Positions 40,049-47,624 of a stretch of 63,196 nucleotides of DNA are shown here, piece after piece. The stretch's first letter is position 1, and each line of letters opens with the position of its first letter. The DNA is from Stappia indica. GTDB lineage: Bacteria; Pseudomonadota; Alphaproteobacteria; Rhizobiales; Stappiaceae. The stretch is taken from NCBI RefSeq assembly GCF_020177335.1, contig NZ_JAIVMG010000018.1, positions 1 to 63,196 on the forward strand, given 5' to 3'. Both the position numbers and the translations under genes were made by a program. Under the pieces are notes generated by a model. That model searched no databases, was not told where the DNA came from, and saw nothing but the letters and a program-made list of their open reading frames with translations.

Positions 40049-40929
40049 GATCCGCCTCCAGGCACTGCGGCGACCAGCGCCGCGACCGCTTCCACGGTGA
40101 AGGGGGCGCCGCAGATCCAGTAGCGGTCATCCGACCAGAGCCGGCGTTCCGGTCCGAACCATTTTTGCAAGGCCGGATGGGTCAGGATCTCGCCGGAGCG
40201 CGCCGGGGTGGCGGTCCAGCGGCGCCAGGACATCACATAGTCCGGATTGGCGACAATCAGGCTTTCCAGCGGCAGGCGCGTTGCCCCGGACAAGCCGAGC
40301 TCGGTGCCCAGATGACGAAAGCCGGCGGCCGTGACGATCTCAGCTTCCAGCGTGCCGCCGCCGGTGGTGTAGCTGTTTGCGGCATAGGAGCCGAGCACCG
40401 GGCGGCGCGTGTCCCGCGTACCTGTCCGCAGCCGCGCCAGTTCCCGGTCGAAGGTGGCGGCGAGCGCCCGTGCCCGCTCCTCGCGCTGCAACAGCGCGCC
40501 CATCCGCGTCAGATTTTCGCGAATATCGGCAAAGCTGCGGGCCGGGGCGAACTCCGCGACCCGCACGCCGAGCCGCTTCAGGAGATTGACCGTCGCCCGG
40601 GTGGTGTAGGTGCCGGCGATCACCAGATCCGGGTCAAGACGCAGGATTTCCTCCGCCAGACCGTGATTGCGCGGCAGGGCGCGGGCGCGGGCGCTGAGGA
40701 CCGAGACGGTTTCATCGGAGGCCAGATGGGACAGCGCCCGGAGCTGCCCGGGCGCGGCCACCAGCAGGGCGAGCTGGTCGGTACACAGATTCATCGACAC
40801 CACCCGCTCTGGCGGCGGGCCGACTTCTCCGGAGCCCCCGGCCACCCCGGCCGACTCGCCAGCCCAAACACCGGCGCCGGAGAGCGCAAGCAGGACGGCG
40901 GCAAGCAGGGAGGCGGCCGGGCTGCTCAT
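40045..40929 (-). CDS. btuF: periplasmic substrate-binding protein, probable cobalamin-binding BtuF
   Basis: 294 residues. A signal peptide (LLAAVLLALSGAGVWAG) precedes a helical-backbone binding protein of the BtuF/FepB type: RVVSMNLCTDQLALLVAAP, PDLVIAGTYTTRATVNLLKRLG, then TLEAEIVTAAGFRH. It would pass the vitamin from BtuB to BtuC/D. The start overlaps the btuB stop by one base (TGATG). Confidence 0.88.
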   Translation of the reverse strand: MSSPAASLLAAVLLALSGAGVWAGESAGVAGGSGEVGPPPERVVSMNLCTDQLALLVAAPGQLRALSHLASDETVSVLSARARALPRNHGLAEEILRLDPDLVIAGTYTTRATVNLLKRLGVRVAEFAPARSFADIRENLTRMGALLQREERARALAATFDRELARLRTGTRDTRRPVLGSYAANSYTTGGGTLEAEIVTAAGFRHLGTELGLSGATRLPLESLIVANPDYVMSWRRWTATPARSGEILTHPALQKWFGPERRLWSDDRYWICGAPFTVEAVAALVAAVPGGGS

Positions 40930-42863
40930 CAGAAGGTGCCCTTGAGGCCGACGAAGGCGGTCAGCCCTTGCGTATTATAGCCATAGACCTCCTGGTAGTC
41001 CTGATCGAACAGATTTTCCACCCGGCCGAACAGCTGCACGTGATCGCTCAGTTGGTAATCGGCACCGACATTGACCAGCCAGTACTGATCGAGGGTAACC
41101 CGGGTCCAGGGCGTCGAGGGGATGAACTCCAGATCCTGCATCCGGCCGTTGTAGACCGCATCGAGGAACAGGTTGCCCCGCCCCTCGTCGAAGCCATAGA
41201 CGAGACCGAGCGAGCCGGAATGACGCGGCCGGCGCACCTCCTCCAGCCCGGACGGCTCGGTCGCATCGAGATAGGTGTAGCTCACCTTGGCATGCAGGTT
41301 TTCCGTGAGGTCGACGCCGAGCGCCACTTCCACGCCCTGGCGCCGGCTGGTGCCGTCGAGGTTGACGGGAGTGCTGACCCAGCCGGGCAGGTAGCGGGTC
41401 TGGATTTCATCCTCCAGCCGCTCGTTGAAATAGGTGACATCGGCGACCAGCCGGTCCTCCCAGAACTTCTGTTCGATGCCGATGTCCCAGCCGAAGTTCT
41501 TCTCCGGCCGCAGGTTCGGATTGCCGATGAAGGAGGAGGGAATGAAGCCGAACTGCTCGAAGAAGGTCGGGTTGGTGACGCCGGTGCCGATCGAGGCGTG
41601 GAACCGGGTTCCCGTCTCCGGCACCAGATAGGCGGCGCTGGCACTGTAGGTCAGGGCATTCTTGAAGTCGTCGTTCTGGTCGAAGCGCAGCGCCCCGCTG
41701 ATGAACAGATTGTCGTAGAACTCGCCCCGGTATTCCGCCACATAGCCGAAAAGATCGCGGCTGCGGGTCGGCACCTGCGAGGGGGTGCCGGGATGGGTAT
41801 TGCGGAAGGTCTCCTGTTCCCATTCCACGGCGCCGGTCAGACTGTGCGCGGCGGAGAGAAACTCCGGCGTCTCGAAGGCGAAGGTGCCCTGATAGCTGGC
41901 ATGATAGCGGCGGTCGTGGTTGCCGTTTTCGCTGCCGCTGCCATAGCCGCGCCGCTCCACATCGGTCAGCTCGAACCGGGTCTTCTGAACGAACCGGTCC
42001 TCGAACAGCGACCAGGAGGCGCCGACCCCACCAGAAAACTCACGGGTGGCATTGTAGCCGGGCGTATCGATCACCTGCCCCTCGGTCGGGGTCGGCGGGA
42101 ATCTGTAGTCCTGATCGTCCGTGTCGGACTTGCGGTCGACATAGCGCAGGTTGGCATCGAGCCGGAAGGTTTCCGACAGGTCCCAGGCGCCCTTGCCGTA
42201 GAGGTTCAGGTTCCGGTCGCCATCCTTTTCCGAGCCGTAGTCGGACAGGTTGAATCCGTCGGTACGCCGGAAGGCGCCGGACAGGGCCAGATCGAAATTC
42301 TCGCCGCCACCGCGCAGATCGACGGCACCAAGCCAGGTGCGGTCGGTGCCGACCTCGGTGCGGCCGCTGACCTCGTAACCGTCACGAACACCGCCCTTGG
42401 TGATGATATGGATCACACCGGAGGCGGCATTGGAGCCATAAAGCGCGCTTTGCGGCCCGCGCAGCACCTCGATCCGCTCCACATCGGCGACCTGCAGGCC
42501 GCCAAAGTCGAACTCGCCGCTGGAGGAGGAGGAGACCTCGACCCCGTCGATCAGCACCAGCACGTGATTGGCTTCCGAGCCGCGCAGACGGACCTGGGTC
42601 AGGCCGCCGACCGAGCCGGTGCGCGAGACGGAAACGCCCGGCACCTTGCGCAAGGCGTCGGCGAGGTAGCGGGTCTGGCTCCGCTCCAGATCCTCGCCGG
42701 TGATCACCGTATAGGCCCGGCCGACCTTTTCCGCGCCAAGCGGCGTGCGCCCGGCGGAGACCACCACCTCTTCCAGTTCCAGATCCTGCGCCAGCGCCGG
42801 CGCCGTCGCGGCACAGAATAGTCCCAGTCCAAACATGCCGATCCGGCAGGCAGTTGCAGTCAT
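40929..42863 (-). CDS. btuB: TonB-dependent vitamin B12 outer-membrane receptor BtuB
   Basis: 644 residues from the ATG at 42863. A signal peptide ends near ALAQ. A TonB box-like LEEVVVSAG is followed by the plug (RYLADALRKVPGVSVSRTGSVGG, RIEVLRGPQSALYGSNAASG). A 22-strand barrel ends in GLKGTF. The cobalamin riboswitch 225 bp upstream and the BtuFCD-like genes downstream give the substrate. An upstream ATG (MSGDAKRC) is open but the signal peptide favours 42863. Confidence 0.93.
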   Translation of the reverse strand: MTATACRIGMFGLGLFCAATAPALAQDLELEEVVVSAGRTPLGAEKVGRAYTVITGEDLERSQTRYLADALRKVPGVSVSRTGSVGGLTQVRLRGSEANHVLVLIDGVEVSSSSSGEFDFGGLQVADVERIEVLRGPQSALYGSNAASGVIHIITKGGVRDGYEVSGRTEVGTDRTWLGAVDLRGGGENFDLALSGAFRRTDGFNLSDYGSEKDGDRNLNLYGKGAWDLSETFRLDANLRYVDRKSDTDDQDYRFPPTPTEGQVIDTPGYNATREFSGGVGASWSLFEDRFVQKTRFELTDVERRGYGSGSENGNHDRRYHASYQGTFAFETPEFLSAAHSLTGAVEWEQETFRNTHPGTPSQVPTRSRDLFGYVAEYRGEFYDNLFISGALRFDQNDDFKNALTYSASAAYLVPETGTRFHASIGTGVTNPTFFEQFGFIPSSFIGNPNLRPEKNFGWDIGIEQKFWEDRLVADVTYFNERLEDEIQTRYLPGWVSTPVNLDGTSRRQGVEVALGVDLTENLHAKVSYTYLDATEPSGLEEVRRPRHSGSLGLVYGFDEGRGNLFLDAVYNGRMQDLEFIPSTPWTRVTLDQYWLVNVGADYQLSDHVQLFGRVENLFDQDYQEVYGYNTQGLTAFVGLKGTF

Positions 42864-43087
42864 CCTGACACACCCCAGGTGTTTGCCGGAGCACCTTTTG
42901 GCGTCTCCGGACATCACGTGTTCCAGGTCCCGGATGGCAGAGCGCACGGTTTGCCGCGCGCGAACACCTTGTGGGGTCACCGTGCGAGCGAAACCGAGGC
43001 CCCGCCAGGCGGGTCCTGATTTTCGGGTGTCACCTCAACGGAAAGCCGCACCTCGACACACCCCGTATCGAAGGTCGGGTGACCGAG

Positions 43088-43276
43088 AGCGGCAGGTCTC
43101 CTGGCTTGCGGGTCAGAGCCGGGCATCCACCTTCCCAACACCATGCCAAGGCAGGTGTCAGTGGCCTTTTCAGATGCCGGCTATCCGCTCACAGTTGCGG
43201 GGGCAGCCACGGTTTTGGCCCCTGATGGGTACGCCTCACCGTGTTCCCTATTCATCCGTTTTTACGGAACCACTCT
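43088..43276 (-). promoter_or_regulatory. cobalamin (B12) riboswitch upstream of btuB
   Basis: On the minus strand the aptamer landmarks occur in order: TAGGGAA with CGGTG, GCAACTGTGAGCGG, the B12-box-like GGCCACTGACACC, and AAGCCAGGAGACCTGCC. The expression platform between the aptamer and the btuB start (about 225 bp) is not clear; a GC hairpin (GACCCGCC/GGCGGGGCC type) near 43000 might be a terminator or a translation sequester. Adenosylcobalamin binding should turn btuB off. Confidence 0.93.
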
Positions 43277-43286
43277 CAAGGGTTAA

Positions 43287-43315
43287 CTATGTCCTAACCC
43301 GCAAGGGGGCGTCAA
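43287..43315 (-). promoter_or_regulatory. probable btuB operon promoter
   Basis: Minus-strand TTGACG and ACATAG are 17 bp apart. The start site would be near 43280, a few bases before the riboswitch aptamer. A GGGTTA/TAACCC inverted repeat (43280-43300) covers the -10. Confidence 0.5.
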
Positions 43316-43349
43316 TGCGGCCAAACGAAGACCTTGAAAGATATACACG

Positions 43350-44204
43350 TCAAACGGGCGGCGCCTCCCGGGTTGCCTGTGGCAGGACGAAGGGCATTCC
43401 GCGCGCCGGCAGCGCCCCCACCCGCAAGGGATGGTCGAAGGCCTCGGAGATCAACTCGTCCCGCAACACCGCATCCGGCGGACCGTCCGCCAAGAGGCGG
43501 CCCGATTTCATCACCAGCAACCGGTCGGCGAACATCGCCGTCAGATTCAGATCATGCATCACCGCGACGACACCGCCGCCGCGCGCGGCGAAATCTGCGG
43601 CAATGCGCATGATCAGGATCTGGTGGCGGATATCGAGGCTCGACACCGGCTCATCGAGGAAGAGCCAGCGGGCGGTTCCCTCGCAGCTGGGTTCCCAGAC
43701 CTGGCACAGCACCCGGGCGAGCTGGACCCGCTGCTGCTCGCCGCCGGACAGGCTTTGGTAGGCCCGACCCTCGAAGCCGGCAAGGTCGACCCGCCTCAGG
43801 GCGGCATGCACCCGGGCGTCCCGGCCCGGCCCAGATCCGGCAGGAGACAGCAGACCGAGCCGCACCACCTCCATCACGCTCAGGGGGAAGGACAGGCTGG
43901 TGTGCTGCGGCAGCACACCGCGCAAGGCGGCCAGTTCCGCCGGCGTCAGCGCCGACAACGGCGCGCCGTTGATCCGCACAAGGCCGGCATGGGCCACCTC
44001 CCCGGTCACCGCCCGCATCACCGTGCTCTTGCCGGACCCGTTCGGCCCGACGATCGCCGTGAGGGTGCCGGCGGGAACCGAAAAGCCGACACCGGAGACA
44101 ATCCGCGTGCCGGACAGGGTGACGGCGAGGTCGCGCACCTCCAGCCGGCTCCGGTCCTCCGTCGTTTCAACAGTCTCGGGCATCGCAAGGGTCTCTGGCT
44201 TCAT
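43350..44204 (-). CDS. hmuV: heme ABC transporter ATPase HmuV
   Basis: 284 residues from the ATG at 44204, which overlaps the hmuU stop by four bases. Walker A IVGPNGSGKSTVMRAV, signature LSGGEQQRVQLARVL, Walker B ARWLFLDEPVSSLD and H-loop AVMHDL are all intact. The insert QVWEPSCEGTARW before Walker B is typical of HmuV. Last gene of hmuSTUV. It energises heme import through HmuU. Confidence 0.92.
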   Translation of the reverse strand: MKPETLAMPETVETTEDRSRLEVRDLAVTLSGTRIVSGVGFSVPAGTLTAIVGPNGSGKSTVMRAVTGEVAHAGLVRINGAPLSALTPAELAALRGVLPQHTSLSFPLSVMEVVRLGLLSPAGSGPGRDARVHAALRRVDLAGFEGRAYQSLSGGEQQRVQLARVLCQVWEPSCEGTARWLFLDEPVSSLDIRHQILIMRIAADFAARGGGVVAVMHDLNLTAMFADRLLVMKSGRLLADGPPDAVLRDELISEAFDHPLRVGALPARGMPFVLPQATREAPPV

Positions 44205-45304
44205 AGGGAGGTCAGGCCTTTCCGCCGCAGCAGGATCCACAGGAAGAACGGCGCTCCGGCAAGCGCCGTGACGATGCCGATGGGCAATTCGGCCGGAGCG
44301 ACGATGGTCCGGCTCACCGTATCGGCGAGGATCAGCAGGCTGGCGCCGAGCAAGGCGCAGGCCGGCAGGAGATAGCGATGATCCGGACCGATGGTCAGAC
44401 GCAGGAGATGCGGCACGACGATGCCGACGAAGCCGATGCCGCCGCTGACGGCAACCGCCGCGCCGGTGGCGGCGGCAACGGCGACGATGGCCACGGTCTT
44501 CAGCCGCTGCACCCGGACGCCGATGTGGCTCGCCGCCGCCTCGCCCAGCACCAGCGCGTTGAGCCCGCCGGCGAGAAACGGCACCGCCGCCAGCACCAGC
44601 GCGATCACCGGGCCGGCGGCCAGGATCTTGTCCCAATTGGCGCCGGCGAGCGACCCGAGGCCCCAGAAGGTCAGGTCGCGCAATTGCCGGTCATCGGCGA
44701 CATAGACCAGCAGTCCGGTCAGCGCTCCGGCCAGCGCGCCGAGGGCGATGCCGGCCAGCAGCATGGTCGGGATCGAGGTCATGCCACCGCGCGTGCCGAT
44801 GCGGTAAAGGGCGAAGGTGGTCACAAGACCGCCGAAAAACGCGGCGACCGGCAGGGCATAGATGCCGGCAAGGGCGACCACCGGCGCCAGCGCCCCGCCG
44901 CCGAGCACGATCAGCCCAGCGGCGGCGAGCCCCGCGCCGGCGGAGACGCCAACGATGCCGGGATCGGCCAGCGGGTTGCGGAAGATCCCCTGCATGACCG
45001 CGCCGGAGACGGCAAGCGCGGCCCCGACCAACGCCCCGAGCAGCACCCGGGGCAGGCGCACCTCGGTGAGCACAATCCGGTCGCGCAAGTCGGTGGCGGT
45101 GAGTGCGTCCCGCCCCTCCACCCAGGAACCAAGCGCCGACAACACCGGGATGTCCAGCGCCCCGGTCGCCAGCGAGAACAACGCGGTGCCGGCCAGAGCC
45201 ACGGCCAGGGCGGCGATCACCGCCCGGGCCATCGGGCCGCGATCGCCGGCGCGGGCGGCGGCGCGCCAGCCGCCAGCGGGACGTTCCAGAACGGTTTCGC
45301 TCAT
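44201..45304 (-). CDS. hmuU: heme ABC transporter permease HmuU
   Basis: 367 residues from the ATG at 45304 (MSETVLERPAGG). About 10 helices, with LPRVLLGALVGAALAVSGAVMQG and GGIGFVGIVVPHLLRL motifs of the FecCD family. An N-terminal hydrophilic extension of about 35 residues precedes the first helix. It is 19 bp after hmuT. Confidence 0.92.
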   Translation of the reverse strand: MSETVLERPAGGWRAAARAGDRGPMARAVIAALAVALAGTALFSLATGALDIPVLSALGSWVEGRDALTATDLRDRIVLTEVRLPRVLLGALVGAALAVSGAVMQGIFRNPLADPGIVGVSAGAGLAAAGLIVLGGGALAPVVALAGIYALPVAAFFGGLVTTFALYRIGTRGGMTSIPTMLLAGIALGALAGALTGLLVYVADDRQLRDLTFWGLGSLAGANWDKILAAGPVIALVLAAVPFLAGGLNALVLGEAAASHIGVRVQRLKTVAIVAVAAATGAAVAVSGGIGFVGIVVPHLLRLTIGPDHRYLLPACALLGASLLILADTVSRTIVAPAELPIGIVTALAGAPFFLWILLRRKGLTSL

Positions 45305-45323
45305 GATCGGCCGTTCCCTCTTG

Positions 45324-46208
45324 TCAAAGACCGTAGTCGGTGAGCGCGGCGGAAAGATCCCCGACCGCTGCGGCGGTGCGCGGACCGAAGCCGAGCAGGT
45401 AGAGCCCATCCATGCGGATCAACCGCCGATTTTCCCCGGCAGGCGTGCGGGCGATTCCCGGATGGGCCAGCACCTCCGCCTCCCCGGTCTGATGGTCGCC
45501 GCCCCGGCTGATCATCAGGATCACATCCGGCGCTGCGGCCATCGCCGCCTCATCGCTGATCTGCTTGTAGCCGGAAAGCCCCTCGATGGCGTTGCGGGCG
45601 CCGGCCAGGCGAATCACCCCAGCGGCGGCCGTCTCGTCGCCGGCAGCGAGAATGCGCCCGCCGCTGAGCGAGAGGATGAACAACACCCGCGCCTCGCGCC
45701 CACGAGCTTTGGCCTCGGCGGTCGCCGCCTGAAGCTCTGCCTCGATCCGCCGTATCAGCTCAGCGCCCTTTTCCGGCACGCCCAGCGCGGTGCTCACCCG
45801 GCGCACCTTCTCCGCGATGCCGGCCGCGTCGAAGCGTTCCGGCACGGTGACGAAATCGACCCCTGCGCCCTTCAGCACGGCAAGCGCCTCCGGCGGGCCG
45901 CTGCCCTCGATTGCCAGGATGGCATCGGGCTTCACCGACAGCACCCCTTCCGGCGACAGGGCGCGCATGTAGCCGACATCGGGCAGGGCTTCCGCCGCCG
46001 GCGGATATCCGCTGGTGGTGTCGCGGGCAACCAGCCGGCCTTCCTCGCCCAGCGCATGGACGATCTCGGTCACCGCACCGCCAATGGAGACGATCCGCCG
46101 GGCATCCTGGAGGGCCGCCGTCTCGGCTCGGGCCGCACCGGCGGCAAGGATCAGAGCCAGAACGAGGGGCGCGGCGGTCCGTGTAAGCATGAGCAAGAGG
46201 ATTGGCAT
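45324..46208 (-). CDS. hmuT: periplasmic heme-binding protein HmuT
   Basis: 294 residues from the ATG at 46208 with GAGG six bases upstream. Signal peptide LVLALILAAGAARA. The HmuT core is RIVSIGGAVTEIVHALGEEGRLVARDTTSGYPP, seen here in pieces, then VGYMRALSPEGVLSVKPD and GDETAAAGVIRLAGARNAIEG. Carries heme from HmuR to HmuUV. Confidence 0.92.
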   Translation of the reverse strand: MPILLLMLTRTAAPLVLALILAAGAARAETAALQDARRIVSIGGAVTEIVHALGEEGRLVARDTTSGYPPAAEALPDVGYMRALSPEGVLSVKPDAILAIEGSGPPEALAVLKGAGVDFVTVPERFDAAGIAEKVRRVSTALGVPEKGAELIRRIEAELQAATAEAKARGREARVLFILSLSGGRILAAGDETAAAGVIRLAGARNAIEGLSGYKQISDEAAMAAAPDVILMISRGGDHQTGEAEVLAHPGIARTPAGENRRLIRMDGLYLLGFGPRTAAAVGDLSAALTDYGL

Positions 46209-46216
46209 GGCGGACC

Positions 46217-47278
46217 TCACTGCGCGGGAACCAGCGACAGGCGGGGCAGGTTCTCCACCAGCGCGCGCCAGTCGCCGCGTTCGTCCGCACCTTCCTTGCG
46301 CAGGCCGAAGAACTGGATCACCAGCGTGCCGTCCGCGTCATAGGCCTCGATGGAGGTGACATGCCCCTCGGCCGTCGGCTTGCGCACCGCCCAGGCCTCG
46401 TGAATCTGATCGGTGCGCAGATGCAGATGAAAGCCCGGATCCATCACGTTGATCCACGGCCCGCGCAGCGCCACGGTCTCCACCGGACCGGAATGGATCT
46501 GGATACAGCCACGGCTGCCGACGAAGCACATGATCGGCAGCTTCTCGTTGGCGGCAAGGCGCAGGGTGGCGGAGACCGCATCGGGCTGCAACTGCCAGGC
46601 ATGAGGCTCGCCGGCCAGTTCCAGCGCGTCCAGCCGGTGCAACTTGAACTTGCGCAAGAGGCCATGGAACTGGTGCGGATCGGTCATCGCCGCCCAGCTG
46701 GCGCGCAAGGATGTGCGCACGGAGGTATCCAGCGGCGGCCGGACAGGCAGCACCGCCGGTTCCGGGCGAACGCCAAGGCCGGGCGTCTGGTCCTCGGCAA
46801 GATGGCTTGTCACCAGCGCGTCCCAGGCGGCGATATCCGTCGCCTCGCGGGCATGGATCTTGTGGACCGCATCGCCATGCCGGTCGAAGACCTGCAGGCT
46901 GCGGCGCACCGACCCATCCTGCTGCGGCCGCTCGACGGCAAAGCCATGGACCCAATGGGAGGGAAACATGCGCATGTCGATGTCGGCGCCAAGCATCATC
47001 GCCGCCATCTTGCCATCGATGAACCGGTCGTAGACGCCAACCTTTTCATGCACGGCGCTTTCGTTGCGGGTCAGCGCCAGCACCTCGCCCACCGCCTCCA
47101 GCGCGGGAAACAGCGTGTCGAAGCGCACGTCGATGCGGCGCACGGTCTCGCCGCAGAACGCGGCCACCAGCTCCGCCTCGCTGATGCCCATCATTTTGGC
47201 CAGGTCGCGCTCGCGCATCTTCGGATTGCCATCGCGCATCCGCCGGATCTGATCGATGTCGAAAGAGGTGTCTGTCAT
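46217..47278 (-). CDS. hmuS: heme-degrading/heme-trafficking protein HmuS
   Basis: 353 residues from the ATG at 47278 (MTDTSFDIDQIRRM). Two ChuX/HemS-like repeats make up the protein. Motifs GVYDRFIDGKMAAMMLG and FVGSRGCIQIHSG are typical, and the C-terminal VMDPGFHLHLRTDQI includes the conserved His-x-His region. HmuS releases iron from heme or delivers it to an oxygenase. First gene of hmuSTUV; its promoter lies in a region with two RirA-type sites. No HmuP/HemP-like small gene was found beside it. Confidence 0.93.
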   Translation of the reverse strand: MTDTSFDIDQIRRMRDGNPKMRERDLAKMMGISEAELVAAFCGETVRRIDVRFDTLFPALEAVGEVLALTRNESAVHEKVGVYDRFIDGKMAAMMLGADIDMRMFPSHWVHGFAVERPQQDGSVRRSLQVFDRHGDAVHKIHAREATDIAAWDALVTSHLAEDQTPGLGVRPEPAVLPVRPPLDTSVRTSLRASWAAMTDPHQFHGLLRKFKLHRLDALELAGEPHAWQLQPDAVSATLRLAANEKLPIMCFVGSRGCIQIHSGPVETVALRGPWINVMDPGFHLHLRTDQIHEAWAVRKPTAEGHVTSIEAYDADGTLVIQFFGLRKEGADERGDWRALVENLPRLSLVPAQ

Positions 47279-47503
47279 AGCCATTGTCCGTGATTGGGCC
47301 GCCCCGCGAAATGGGGTGCCGCCGCAGGAAGCACAGGCACGCCTCAATGAGGCGCGCGCGGCGGGGGCTCGGCTGTGCTTGCGCTCCACTCGGCCACCGG
47401 TCGGAGAAGGGCAGGCATTGGCCCGCCGCGACAGGGCGGCCCGGAGTGTGCTGGCTTTGCATCGCACCCGGGTCATGACGGTCGAAACCGCCGATCAATA
47501 TCT

Positions 47504-47532
47504 TGACTCAAATACTCATGTTTCGTATCCAC
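47504..47532 (+). promoter_or_regulatory. probable hmuR promoter
   Basis: TTGACT and TATCCA are 17 bp apart. The -35 is inside iron operator 1; the predicted start (about 47539) lies just before operator 2. Confidence 0.45.
47505..47519. promoter_or_regulatory. RirA-type iron operator 1 (TGA-N9-TCA)
   Basis: TGACTCAAATACTCA fits the rhizobial iron-responsive operator consensus exactly. It overlaps the -35 of the hmuR promoter and the -10 of the opposing hmuS promoter. Confidence 0.6.
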
Positions 47533-47538
47533 ATCAAT
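47510..47538 (-). promoter_or_regulatory. probable hmuSTUV promoter
   Basis: Minus-strand TTGATG and TATTTG are 17 bp apart and overlap the hmuR promoter on the other strand, so one bound repressor could close both. Confidence 0.4.
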
Positions 47539-47542
47539 ACCT

Positions 47543-47557
47543 GAGTTGTTAACTCAT
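47543..47557. promoter_or_regulatory. RirA-type iron operator 2 (TGA-N9-TCA)
   Basis: TGAGTTGTTAACTCA has perfect 5-bp arms (TGAGT/ACTCA). Its centre is 38 bp from operator 1. It would lie over the first transcribed bases of hmuR. Confidence 0.6.
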
Positions 47558-47624
47558 ATTTCACCCACCGAAAAGCGAGCAAGCCGATGCCAGCGAGCAG
47601 ACGAGGAATGTCTGGAGACCGGAA

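Larger units (their letters stand above)
47279..47624. other. divergent promoter region of hmuSTUV and hmuR
   Basis: 346 bp. From 47279 to about 47490 is GC-rich and forms the hmuS leader; it has a CGCCTC/GAGGCG hairpin but no gene I can support. From about 47495 to 47570 is a sharp AT-rich island with both promoters and two iron operators. A HemP/HmuP-like small ORF was looked for and not seen. Confidence 0.6.

Noticed and set aside
44205-44636. N-terminal extension of HmuV
   Set aside because: This stretch is the reading of hmuU in another frame; HmuV homology starts at the ATG at 44204.
47279-47500. Small HemP/HmuP-type gene in the hmuS leader
   Set aside because: Short frames exist here, but none shows the expected small conserved sequence, and they read as arginine- and proline-rich noise.
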